NCBI GenBank assembly: GCA_027886175.1 | Contig: JAJNNQ010000013.1 | Coordinates: 2,046,001-2,110,000, forward strand | From: Phylloscopus collybita | Lineage: Eukaryota > Chordata > Aves > Passeriformes > Phylloscopidae | DNA length: 64,000 bases | Reading direction: 5' to 3' | Shown here: piece after piece, positions 1-64,000 of the stretch | Numbering within the stretch: the stretch's first letter is position 1 | How the letters are laid out: each line of letters begins with the position of its first letter | Notes under the pieces: model-generated | Told to the model about the DNA's origin: nothing | Database searches by the model: none | The model's input: only the letters and a program-made list of their open reading frames with translations | Position numbers and translations under genes: made by a program

Positions 1-3000
1 CATGTAATGTATGTCAGAAAAAAAATCCTGTGCTTTCTATTGCTGGTCTAGTCAGCATTTGCTCTCTGTGTCGCTCTTGTTAAGTCCACCAACCTAGTCT
101 GTGTAAACTCAGCCCCCAGCACTTAGGAATACTCAAGCCTCCCCTCCACTGTAGCTAGAGTGGTTTGTTCACAAATGTGATGTATAGAAGACAAAATTCT
201 AAGTCATTTTTAGTGGTCTAAAACCCATGTGATTGCCCCAGAACAGCAGTGGTGGTGTAACCAATAATGTCTTTTAGAAGACAGAAGAAATGCCTCGTAG
301 GTCCCTGCCCTTCCCTGCTTTCTCAGCAGCCTCTCACTCTGGTGATGCCAATCCCCTTGGATGCCCATCAGCAGACAAAGTAACTCCAGAACAGGACATG
401 ATTTCATCTTTTAATATCATTCATACTGCACTACAACCTAAGCACTTCCAGGTGACTACAGGGCTCCTAAGTGACTGGGTACAACCACATGCACAGCATT
501 TATTATCTATAGTGGCGGGGTCAACAACAGACAGAAGGAGAGAGAAACACTCTCTGATTAAGTGGTCTGTGAAAGTAATGAATGGTAAACTCTTACATCA
601 GAAGTATGCAGCTCTAAATCTACATCCTGCCAATCCCCCTGACACACACACACACACACCTACCTCATGGTATGTCTTACTCAGTTTTTATGACTCCATG
701 CACAATCTGCCCTGCCCCAACACCACTTCTTTTCTCTTTCCTGACTGATGGCATCTGTCTTCCCAGCAAAGTGCTACAGCAGAGCACTCTGCTGTGCATA
801 CTAGTTCAAAGAAATGAGGGAAATGTCTGAAGTACAGCACCATCCTGTCCTGCAGCTTCTGCCATGGGACAAAATCCTTTGAAAACCTCTTATTACATTA
901 TACTACTGGTATAATTTGATGCTACACAAGTTTAGCATACCACCACTATTGCTATTATATCAATTTCAGAGCAATGAAAATGGTAAGAACATGCCTCATG
1001 TCTTCCTGCTTTCTGTCAGAGCAGAGCTCTAGAAGATTCAAGCCTAGCCTAGGACTACAGTCCATTGTGCTCTGTGTATTTACAGTATTTTCAACATGCC
1101 TCCATTGAAATCAATGGAGTAAAAGGCAAAAGAAAGCATCAGGGTATCCCTAAATGCCTCAAACAAGGCTGCTAAAATGGAGAAATTTAGTATTTAATGC
1201 TTGCCTGTAGGAAGAAGTCCCATTTTTAGTATTTTCACAACACCTGCCTTAATAGGATCCTGGAGAACCTAGATTAGTAGGGAAATTAACAGTACTCTAC
1301 TATTAAAATATTAAAAACAACAACTCATATAACTGCAGCTCAAAGTCACTGCCAAAACAGGCAAGTGAGTATTCAACTGAGACCATGCCAGGGAAGGCTG
1401 AGCGAAAGAGGAAATTGCAGCAAGCCTTTTAGTGAGCAGAACTCTGAATTTATAGTGGAGCAAGGCAAAGCAACCTCAGTATGGACATATTCCAGTGCAA
1501 ACTACCTCAACTCTTATATGGAAATTTAAAACAATACTCTGACCTACATAGTCAAAGACTTCACAGTGCATTCTGGAAAGCTAAAAGACAGTGGGCTAAA
1601 CACAAATGGGCTTTTTGTTCTCTTGACAGAATCATCCACATGCAAGTTCAGCAAACTGCTGTGCTGAAACCCCAGCAAGCTGGAAGGCTTAGCAGCACGT
1701 TGCCTCAAAAGTAATTCTGAGCCTACTACAAAAAACATTTAAAACACCTGTGTAATGGTTTAGATACAATATAAAAGTTCCAACTTTGCTGTACAGGGCT
1801 GACTGCATCCTGACCATACAAATGTGGTTTACATACGTGCATCAGGTTTGAAGCTCTTCTGGTCCTCCAAGTCTACTGGCTTAAGCTTTAGAATGAATGA
1901 AGTATTGATTTATTGTTTACACTGGATTTTTTTGATTTTTATTTTTGAAAACCTCTAACTCTGAAAGAGGTGGCCAAAACACTGCTCATACCACTCAGCT
2001 GTTTCCTGCAGGCCCAATCCTAAAAGCTACTGGTTGATGGGGCAGATTGTCTGCTGATGTAAGCCAGCCACTCCTAATATGCCAATGGAGTAGTGCCAAC
2101 TCACATCAGCTCATGAGCTGGTCATATTGCCACAACAGAAGCTGGGGGAGGCTCAGTTCTTCTCTGCATCAGGCTCTGTTATATATGGATTTGCATGGCA
2201 CTGTATGAATGCATCCACGTTTTCATTTTTGATTTGTTTCACACTGAGAGATTATTCCATAGATGTGATCGGAGCATCCTCAATGTTGTGAATCACTATA
2301 GTACATTTCAATTAAATTTCTGTAAAGTGTGCTGAGACGCCATGTACAAAGCCAGCAGAATGAGTTAAGTGATCACTAGATTAATCATGAAAGAAACAGT
2401 TCTGTGCTTCTCCTGACATTCTGGAATTATCCATTTGCATAAATGTTGTGTTTTGGTGTTTTTTTTTTTATTGCTAGTAACTGAAAGAATAGTAAAGTAC
2501 TGCTTGCCCATGGGCTATAAACAAACTGGCTACAATACTGTACCACAGAGCAGACAGATGCAGGACATAAATTAGGTGTTTCATTTGGATAAATGGTGAT
2601 CTGATTTCACCCTTTTCCTGCCTAGCCAGCAATCAAGCACACGGATATATTTTCTAATTGAAAAATTAATCATATTTTACATGTTCTGAAAAGGAAGATG
2701 TATTTGAGTATTTGCAACTGCTAATATTTGTCCATTAGACTGTTCCTGTCCCATGTCTATCCTCCTTTCTATTTATACTGGCATTGATCAGCCTGTTCAC
2801 TTCCAGTTTAAATTATTCAATTCTGATTTGATTGCCATGTAATTTAAATGCAAATAATTACTGTAAGGATGACATTTAGAAAAACAGCTCTGCTAAGCAG
2901 GAAGGTCTTTATTAGGCACAGGAGTCTGCCAGTAATACCAGAAGCACCCCTTTGACTAAGAGATGTGGGAACCTATCATTTCAGTTCTTTTAACAGATGA

Positions 3001-4667
3001 TCTAATTTCCCTTGGACTCCCCTTAATTAAAACTCTTCTATACCATCATCAAGTTTGCTATGAGGGTAAAGCATAGGCCACTGACTGAAAGGAAGGGGAG
3101 AGGGAATATTTTAATTTGGTTTTAGTTCATAAGGCTGTGCTCTAGATAACTGCAGTAAAATTACCCTCTTGTGAAATCATGATTTTATTTCATAATACCC
3201 CTCAGTTCTGAGCCAGGGTCTGATTGAATAACACTGAAAAGCATTTTACAGTACATTAAAGAAAAAAAAAACTCTTGTTTTGAAATAATCAAAACCAGTT
3301 TCTTCCCTTGCCTTTCTTACTTTTTAGGGTTAGCTAGTTTTTTTTATCAGCCCTATCATGTATGGAAAAGTCTGGACATACTGGATTGATCAAGCTGGAA
3401 CTGAATTACAGTCTCATTGTCTTTTCAAAGTAACAAGGTATTTTAATATGCTAGCTGTGCTTTGAAAACTTCATCAGACATACTAAGAACAGCATTCAGC
3501 ACACCTCTAATGCCTTGCATTCACACTGTTTTAATATCTCTAAGTATCTGAGAGATACTTATTTTTAAAAATAAGTTCACTTTATTTTTTAAAAATAACA
3601 TTCATTGTGAATCTTTTTTTATATCACTGAATGACTTTCAGCCTTCAAAATTTAGAGACTGAGCTGTGGGTACAACCGAGTTAAATTGCTCCAAATGTAG
3701 AACAGAAGTAGGTTGGGCAGTTCAGCAAGGATTCCCTGAAGGTCCTCAGACTTGAAGATTTTTCCTAGAAAAAGATGCTGCCCAGTTTTTGCTGACTCAC
3801 ATATAAGCTTAACCATTACAGTTTGAACAGTATAGCCCATTCAAAAACATACATAACCAGACATCCTCCCTGATGGTGGTGGTGTGAACTAATACAACTC
3901 AAGTTTAGCTGCTGAACAGCAGCTTTCATCAGACAGGGATGCAGAAGGGGGGGGAGGCGGGGTTAGGGAACAAAACAACAGCAAATTGGCTTCTACAGAA
4001 CTTCTGCAACCAAGATCTGTGCAGATTCTTCTGGTATTTTCTTTCACGTTTTCTTGCATCTGGGTTTTACTTCTATTTAGCAATTGTAATCCTTCACTGA
4101 CTGCAGGGACACCTCGTGGTGAGGACAGGTGAGAACAGCAGGCTGCAGTTCAGTTAATTAAACCAAGTAGAGAAAGAGTGACAGATGTTTCTGCTCCTTT
4201 GGATAATCAGAATTTCACAGGCACCAACTTCCACTCCCACTCTGCTTCTGGGGCGTACATTAACACATCCAGAACACAAAACACTGACACAGCAACTTCA
4301 AGAACAAAGGACTGAGTTGTCCAGCAGACCTGAACTATTTAACAGTCCACTGGTAACTATTAACTTCTGTCTTCCAGGGGCTACAAGAGTGGCTGATTCA
4401 ACATGACACTCAGTTGAAGCAGCAGTCCCCAGAACAGAACGGCTGTTACGGCTTTCCCCTCCCCTCCTTTCCTCAGTGTGCCAGCAAAATACATTTTAAT
4501 GACTCACTGCAAAATTTCTTGCAGAGATTTTCATTTTTTATAGAAGGCACACATGCTGTGTATGATTTCCAGCAGGGATTCCCTTTCTCCCCACTGCAAC
4601 TATACTGTGGCCCTGTCACTGCAGCACCTAATCCGTTACATAACAAGAATTGCATCAGCTTGCTTAC
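1..4667 (-). other. TTC7A: TTC7A intron 11 (partial)
   Basis: Non-coding sequence; no exon 12 seen on the minus strand. It contains the (AC)9 microsatellite, short T/A runs (near 2,460 and 3,260) and an AT-rich block at about 2,600-2,900 with an octamer ATGCAAAT (2,848-2,855). A G-rich run (GGGGGGGG area) lies near 3,948. Open frames here look accidental. Confidence 0.8.
642..659. repeat. (AC)9 microsatellite
   Basis: Nine perfect AC units in TTC7A intron 11. Confidence 0.95.
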
Positions 4668-59203
<54,536 letters not shown>

Positions 59204-60019
59204 CTTAGCGCCGGGCCGGACCCGCCCCGCCCCGGCCCGCGGGGAGTCCCCGGCGGCAGATCCCGAGAGGCGCTGCCGGGGCCGCGGATCCGCCAGGTGC
59301 TAGGGGGCGGGGGCGGGCATGGGCATGGCCGGGACGCCCTGCCCGAGGGCTGCGGCCGGGGACGGCGCATCCGCCATGCCGCCACTCCCTGACGCCTCCC
59401 GCCTGGCGCCTGGGCACGGAGTCGCTGTCCCGGCACCGCCGGCGTGGCCCCTCGCTCCCTGCCTGGGCGAGACGAGCCGGGAGTGCTGTTCTCCTACCGC
59501 CGCCCTCGGAAGTGACCCGAACCCCAGGGCTCGCTGCCGGTTGATCCCCACGGCCACCGCCCCCCGCTCCAGCAGCAACTTCGACAGGAGACAACCGGGC
59601 GGTGTGTGAGGAGTGGGCCAAAAGCCCCCCCAGCTCCCCGGGGCCGAGGTTTGCTCGAGGGTTGTGACCTCGAGAGGCCAAAGCTGTGGTTGTGTAGGTG
59701 TCAGGTATGGAAACAGCGAGACCTGTGGTGTGTGGTACGAGGGGAAGCACAGAAGACACGCAGTTCATGAACTGCCGCGGGCACTGGGGAAAGGGTACAG
59801 CAGTTCTTGCTCGAGCAGCAGGACAGGAACCATGGCGGTCCTTCGTGCATGGGGCTAGAGGGAAGCATCCAGAGCAGGGGCAGCTGGGGACTGCCCTAGG
59901 AGTGGGACACGCGCTGGCCCACACTGCCACCACCTCCACCATTGCAGTCCTTCTAGCCCAGGGTATCACTAGTGCCATCCCTCCAATGTATCTTCTGGGA
60001 AGGAGATCCCTGCATCAAA

Positions 60020-60700
60020 GGCCAGGGTTGTCGAGACCCCAGAGCACCCAGAAAGGGCCAGGTTGCAAATGGGTCAGCTGGTCCAAGCTCGCCTGCTCAA
60101 GCATCCTAGAGCACGTGGCACAGGATTGTGTCCAGACAGTTCCTGAACATCTTCATTGATGGAGACTCCACAACATTTCTGGACAATCTGTTCTCGTGCT
60201 CAGTCACCCACACAGCAAAGTTGTTCTTGGTCGTGTTCAGGTAGAATTTTCTGTGCGTGAGTTTCTGCCTATTGCCTCTTGTCCTTTTGCTCAGCCCTAC
60301 TGAATAGAATCTGGCTCCATCCTCTTGGCACCCCTCTTATGTACACTGTATATATAGGTATATATATATATATATATATATACTTGTATGCATTGATAAG
60401 GTGCCATCTCAGTTGTCTCTTCTCGAGGCTGACCAGGCCCAGCTCCTCCAGCCTTTGCTGATAAGAGAGATGCTCCAGTCCCTTAATCATCTTTGTTACC
60501 CTCCACTGGACCCACTCAGGGGCTCCATGTCTCTCTTGTACTGAGGAGTCCAGAACTGGACACAGAACTCCAGATGTGGCCTCACCAGGGCTGAGTAGCG
60601 AGGCAGGATCCCCTCCCTCAGGCTGCTGGCAGTGCTCTGCTAATGCACCCCAGGACAGCAGTGACCTCCTTGGCCACCACAGGACACACTGCTGGCTCAT
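60020..60700 (-). mobile_element. CR1 LINE 3'-end fragment between the two promoters
   Basis: On the minus strand the sequence follows avian CR1: tracts such as GTGAGGCCACATCTGGAGTT and GGGTCCAGTGGAGGGTAAC, then further down GAACAACTTTGCTGTGTGGG and TTGAGCAGGCGAGCTTGGAC. It is roughly 680 bp, truncated at its 5' end as usual, and carries a (TA)n expansion. It separates the TTC7A and MCFD2 CpG islands. Confidence 0.85.
60349..60382. repeat. (TA)n microsatellite within CR1
   Basis: A nearly pure TA run interrupted once by GG near 60,357. It probably arose by expansion inside the CR1 copy, since the CR1 match continues on both sides. Confidence 0.9.
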
Positions 60701-60733
60701 GGATGGCTCGCCACCCACCGGGGCCCTCAGCCC

Positions 60734-60773
60734 CGCGCGCACACCTGGACGCGCGCACACCTGGACGCGCGCG
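60734..60773. repeat. 16-bp GC-rich tandem repeat, 2.5 copies
   Basis: The unit CGCGCGCACACCTGGA occurs at 60,734-60,749 and 60,750-60,765, with a partial third copy. Each unit contains an alternating CG run and a CACCTG E-box. It sits at the upstream edge of the MCFD2 CpG island. Confidence 0.9.
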
Positions 60774-60852
60774 CCCCGCCCCGCGCCGCGATGGGCGTGG
60801 CCTCGCCGCACCTGCGCCGCCGCGAGGGCTCCACGTGGAGCTCCGGGCGCGG

Positions 60853-60860
60853 TGACGTCA
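60853..60860. promoter_or_regulatory. Perfect CRE palindrome TGACGTCA
   Basis: An exact 8-bp CREB/ATF consensus, about 160 bases before the putative MCFD2 exon 1 donor and immediately upstream of the GC boxes. CREB/ATF-family binding is inferred from the motif only. Confidence 0.65.
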
Positions 60861-60897
60861 CCCGCGGGGCGGGGCGGGGCGGGGCCGAGCGGAGCGG

Positions 60898-60902
60898 CCA
60901 AT
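60898..60902 (+). promoter_or_regulatory. CCAAT box (GGCCAATGGG)
   Basis: An NF-Y type CCAAT in a favourable context, 10-15 bases downstream of the GC-box run and just before the presumed MCFD2 transcription start. Confidence 0.6.
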
Positions 60903-60929
60903 GGGCGGCGGAGCGGGCGGGGCAGCGCC

Positions 60930-61021
60930 GGGTCAGGGGTGATCCCGGGATGGTGTCCCGGGAATGGTGACCAGCCTGCGCGCAGCCCGGAGCCCGCGGC
61001 ACGGCGAGGACCCGCCTGAGG
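60930..61021 (+). other. MCFD2: Probable MCFD2 non-coding first exon and donor
   Basis: The coding exon at 61,775 opens with an acceptor, so an upstream exon is needed. CCTGAGG|GTACGT at 61,021/61,022 is a strong donor just downstream of the CRE/GC-box/CCAAT promoter cluster. The exon start is not visible; 60,930 is an estimate. No ATG here starts a frame that would run into the coding exon. Confidence 0.6.
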
Positions 61022-61774
61022 GTACGTAGTCTGGCCGTGGCGGGGCCTCTCCGCCCGCCCCGATAGCCGGTGCTGGAGCGGGGGTGCTGGGGCCTGGGCG
61101 GGGGGCGGGGGGCCCAGCCCCATCCCGCGGCGCTTTCTCGGGGATCCAGGCGGCGGTGGGAGCCTGGCTGGTGGGGTGGGCAGCGCCGTGCCGGTGTAAC
61201 CGGGGCTCTTCAGCTGGCGCCGGGAGAAGAACAGGAGCGGAAGCCGCCAGCCCGCGCCTTGGCTGCCCTCGGCAGCGCGCTGGGCCCCTCAGGCTCCGTG
61301 CCCTGTCAGCTGCCCCTGAGGTGCGCACATGCAGGGCTGCGTGACGCCTTCCCAGCTGTGCGCCCCGGAGGGAACTCGCTCGTCACACGGCTGCTAATTA
61401 GATGGAGCCGCTTCCATGCCGTAAGCGACCTTTGCTCCCATGGCTGTGGGGCAGGTCTGCCTGAGGCACAGGGCATGGTGGCTTGTTTGTCTGGAAGGTA
61501 TGTGAAAACCCAAGCATGGCTAAGGTGGGCACAGTAGCTGTGAGGAAAAAACCCCACATTATCTGAAAATTACTGCATAATTCAGTAAAATAGGGACGCT
61601 CATAAAACCTCTTAATTGGAGCTCTCTGGCTCTCTGCTTGCCAAGAGTTTCCAATGTAGCAGGTTCTTCTGTTCTGAAACTTAATGGGGTTGTTTCTAAG
61701 CACTGTCTAAATCTGCTGAAAGTAGATTGCATTTTTCATCTGTTTTTTTGGGGGGAATGTTTTCCTTTTTGTAG
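61022..61774 (+). other. MCFD2: MCFD2 intron 1
   Basis: GTACGT to TTTGTAG. The first 300 bp are GC-rich (island edge), the rest AT-rich. An alternative first exon in the GC-rich part cannot be excluded. Confidence 0.65.
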
Positions 61775-61783
61775 GAGATCACA

Positions 61784-61926
61784 ATGGCCCAAAGGATGTT
61801 CAGAACACATTTGCTATTCTGCCTTGCTATGGCTGCATTCTTCATCTCTGCCCTAGCTGAGGAACACGTAGGAGAGAGTCAACATCCAAACATTCGCCTT
61901 GATAAGAATTTGGTACAAGATAAAGA
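61784..61926 (+). CDS. MCFD2: MCFD2 coding exon 1 (signal peptide)
   Basis: The exon begins after acceptor TTTTTGTAG at 61,775, with nine untranslated bases before the ATG. It encodes residues 1-47 plus two bases: signal peptide [20 protein letters not shown] and following residues to ALA, then an acidic linker ending LDKNLVQDK. The donor is GTATGT. A second in-frame Met at codon 5 is a less likely alternative start. Confidence 0.95.
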
Positions 61927-63951
61927 GTATGTGTTCCATGTTCTAAAAGTGTAAACTTTACTTCTTAATGATTTTCTTATCTCTAAAGTTGTGAGTTGGA
62001 CTTAAGCCTAGAGCACCCTGTTTTCTCAGAATGTTGTGTGATTAGCTAAAGCCAGATATGAGACATGCTTGATAAATTTGTAGAGATATGAGACTTAGAA
62101 AGGTCTCTCTGGAGCCTTTAGCCCTACTTATGCTATAAAAAAAAAAGTTTTATAGAAATCCTGCTTACCCATATCAGCATACTTTAGACAAAATCTTATT
62201 CCTAACAGGTAGAGTTAGCGTTTATTTTCTCATTTGCTTCTTCAAAAATGCGGAACAGTTCTAGCAGCAAATAAAACTCCCTAGAACACTTCATGGTTGA
62301 CTGGGAACTCCCTCCAGTTCCAGTGCTTTGGAAGACTGCCAGAAAGAGATTTTGGGCTCTGCTTCAATTGTTTTGATAGCCTGCTAAGTAGGCCAGAAGA
62401 AATAGAGGTAGTAGAGGTCTCTACAGCCCCTCTTAACAAACAACCTTTGTGCCCCCTTTATCTTGGTATCAAACTGTAGCTTTTAGTTGTCCAGGGTACT
62501 TTTAGACATACAATATTTGATCAAAGACTAATTTTTCTGTAAACAGAGCATTAAATATTAACTCATGGAAATGTTGTGGGTTTTTTCTTAGACACATCAT
62601 GGAACACTTGGAAGGTGTTATCGAGAAACCAGAATCTGAGATGTCTCCACAAGAGTTGCAGCTCCATTACTTCAAAATGCATGATTATGATGGCAATAAT
62701 TTGCTAGATGGGTTAGAGCTTGCTACTGCTATCTCACATGTCCACAAAGAGGTTGGTGTAGTTTTGTAAGGGCATATGTGTTTGGAAATAGTTCTGACTC
62801 TAAAGGCAGCGGAACAGTTGCAACACATCTTCAGTGCAGTTCCGGTTTGGCCTGAAAAGGAGACTATTTTTCTCCTGATAGTTCGGGTTGAATTTATAAA
62901 TGTACATTATCACAGCTTTTTATGTCACACTGCAGTTTTTAGGAAGTTTCCATTTTAGTTTAAACTCTAGAATCAGGAAGGGCTTCAGAGTGAAAATCAT
63001 TTTACAGAGGGCTTACTTTGGCAGGTAGGGATGAGGAGAAAGGGAAGTCATCCAAAATGGAGCATGAGAATTTGTAGAAATATCATGTGATATAACACTG
63101 TTTTCAACTTCAGACTGTTACTGCTGTGTATACACAAACTATAAGAAACCTCTTGCACAAAATTTGTATTAGAAGAACCTGCTATGGTTTGCCTCTTCCT
63201 AAACTCAGTCTCTGTTCCCAGTCATTAGGAACACAATAGAAACACATTATCTTATATTGACCTTCTGGAAGTTACAATTCAGAATAGCGTAACTTCCTGC
63301 TAATAACCTCTGGCAAAAAATACTGAGCTAAGAACAAAATAATGACTGGCTGTTTCTTGTGCAAAGGCACCTCTTTGTGTTCCCATAAAGGGTGTTACTA
63401 AGAATTTTACTGATTTTAAGCTACAGTGCTGATTTTTTTTTTTTTCACTTCTGTGTTACTCTAAGGTGTTTCTGTAGTGTATAGAAACTATAGTGTCTAC
63501 ACTACATCAAGATCCTAATTAAGAAAACATTTATTAGATGATTGTCCATCATTATACATTGTGGTATTCAGCTTTTGGAACTTCTGACCAAGAACACTGA
63601 CTGTGAAATACTTGTTCTGAAGTCTAAAGAACTTAGACTTCAAAGCTTCCACCTGATGAAAATTGCTTATATTGTTATTAATTATTACATAAAACTTTGT
63701 GCCCAATTAGGCACCAAACATGAACAGCTTAGTAAAAAAATTACTTGTCAGTAATCTGTCTCATGTGCCACTAGATGGAAAAGACTGCTAAGCTGTTCAC
63801 TGTGGTTTTGTTTTTGTAGGAAGGTGGTGAGCATACCCAAGCAATGAAGGAAGAAGAGCTGATTGGTCTAATAGATGATGTCTTGAAAGACGATGACAAG
63901 AACAATGACGGATACATTGACTATGCAGAATTTGCAAAATCACTGGAATAA
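61784..63951 (+). CDS. MCFD2: MCFD2 gene, complete coding region (144 residues, 3 coding exons)
   Basis: Multiple coagulation factor deficiency 2, a small soluble luminal EF-hand protein. With the lectin LMAN1/ERGIC-53 it forms the calcium-dependent receptor that carries factors V and VIII from ER to Golgi; human mutations cause combined deficiency. The sequence shows a signal peptide (basic n-region, hydrophobic residues 10-25, likely cleavage after ALA at 25), a short variable segment, then the motif [11 protein letters not shown]-hand loop 1 spans residues 79-90 (D-x-D-x-N ... E) and loop 2 spans 127-138 (D-x-N-x-D-G-Y-I-D ... E); all calcium ligands are present. Coding exons of 143, 160 and 132 nt join in frame to a TAA. 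The start has A at -3 and G at +4. The length is close to the human 146. Confidence 0.97.
61927..62591 (+). other. MCFD2: MCFD2 intron 2
   Basis: 665 bp, GTATGT to TTTTTTCTTAG. T-rich, with no other feature seen. Confidence 0.9.
62592..62751 (+). CDS. MCFD2: MCFD2 coding exon 2 (EF-hand 1)
   Basis: Residues 48 (split) to 101. It contains [20 protein letters not shown], then [20 protein letters not shown], the first EF-hand helix and loop. The acceptor is TTTTTTCTTAG and the donor GTTGGT, a less common +3 base. It ends on HVHKE at a codon boundary. Confidence 0.96.
62752..63819 (+). other. MCFD2: MCFD2 intron 3
   Basis: 1,068 bp, GTTGGT to TTTTTGTAG. It contains a T12-type run near 63,434; no repeat family or gene was recognised. 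Confidence 0.9.
63820..63951 (+). CDS. MCFD2: MCFD2 coding exon 3 (EF-hand 2 and stop)
   Basis: Residues 102-144 and TAA. After acceptor TTTTTGTAG it encodes a variable acidic loop ([14 protein letters not shown]), then [20 protein letters not shown] and FAKSLE. The second EF-hand is complete; mutations in this hand disrupt LMAN1 binding in people. Confidence 0.97.
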   Translation, partial: EGGEHTQAMKEEELIGLIDDVLKDDDKNNDGYIDYAEFAKSLE

Positions 63952-64000
63952 GGGTTTGTTTCTCCTTCTAACCACATGAAAATGTGAACCAATATAATGT
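63952..64000 (+). other. MCFD2: MCFD2 3' UTR, start only
   Basis: The sequence follows the TAA stop directly and runs off the window. No polyadenylation signal is visible in these 49 bases. Confidence 0.85.

Larger units (their letters stand above)
59204..60929. other. Intergenic divergent promoter region
   Basis: Between the TTC7A start codon and the presumed MCFD2 first exon: TTC7A upstream CpG island, about 450 bp of moderate GC sequence (59,560-60,020), a CR1 copy, then the MCFD2 CpG island. No further gene is supported. Confidence 0.75.
60720..61330. promoter_or_regulatory. CpG island / MCFD2 promoter region
   Basis: A visually dense run of CG dinucleotides and GC boxes, ending within MCFD2 intron 1. 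It holds a perfect CRE (TGACGTCA, 60,853-60,860), overlapping GC boxes (GGGGCGGGGC repeats, about 60,866-60,886), a CCAAT box (60,898-60,902) and a CACGTG palindrome (60,828-60,841). The order CRE, GC box, CCAAT, then the putative first exon fits a TATA-less housekeeping promoter on the plus strand. Confidence 0.75.

Noticed and set aside
290..748. 152-codon plus-strand frame over the (AC)9 microsatellite
   Set aside because: It includes the microsatellite as a His/Thr run and resembles nothing; chance frame.
59205..59978. A 257-codon open frame on the minus strand upstream of TTC7A
   Set aside because: GC-rich promoter sequence lacking stops by composition. It does not continue into TTC7A and resembles no family.
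60269..61123. A 284-codon open frame on the minus strand
   Set aside because: It runs through the CR1 fragment and the CpG island; the readable part is the CR1 reverse-transcriptase tail and the rest is GC-driven open frame. No splice or family support.

Overview
The window is vertebrate nuclear DNA, very probably from a bird. Genes are split into short exons with GT-AG introns. The only interspersed LINEs I recognise are CR1 3'-end fragments, and there is one solo LTR that resembles LTRs common in songbird genomes. Two genes sit head to head: TTC7A on the minus strand and MCFD2 on the plus strand. The same pair adjoins in human 2p21, so this is conserved synteny.

Positions 1 to 59,203 hold the 5' half of TTC7A, read right to left. 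Eleven coding exons are visible (exon 1 at 59,203-59,044 to exon 11 at 4,772-4,668). They join in frame with no stop into residues 1-459 of a TPR scaffold protein; all later exons lie beyond the left edge. The introns are ordinary AT-rich non-coding DNA with CR1 fragments, poly(A/T) tracts, microsatellites and one solo LTR (19,919-20,636) with a clean 5-bp target duplication. Two introns dominate: intron 3 (16.4 kb) and intron 10 (10.8 kb).

Positions 59,204 to 61,021 form the divergent promoter region: a CpG-rich block at each end, separated by a CR1 copy with a TA microsatellite. The TTC7A side has a YY1-type motif over its start codon. The MCFD2 side has a palindromic E-box, a perfect CRE, GC boxes and a CCAAT box.

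Positions 61,022 to 64,000 hold MCFD2: a probable non-coding first exon ending near 61,021, then three coding exons (61,784-61,926, 62,592-62,751, 63,820-63,951) encoding a complete 144-residue secreted EF-hand protein, with the start of the 3' UTR at the right edge.

The products are not known to work together. TTC7A helps place phosphatidylinositol 4-kinase III alpha at the plasma membrane; MCFD2 partners LMAN1 in ER-to-Golgi export of coagulation factors V and VIII. I found no new gene system. The most interesting points are regulatory: a (UG)6 tract at the exon 9 acceptor, an A17/T17 tract beside the exon 6 acceptor, the CR1-split divergent promoter, the solo LTR and a proline/arginine-rich TTC7A N-terminus.
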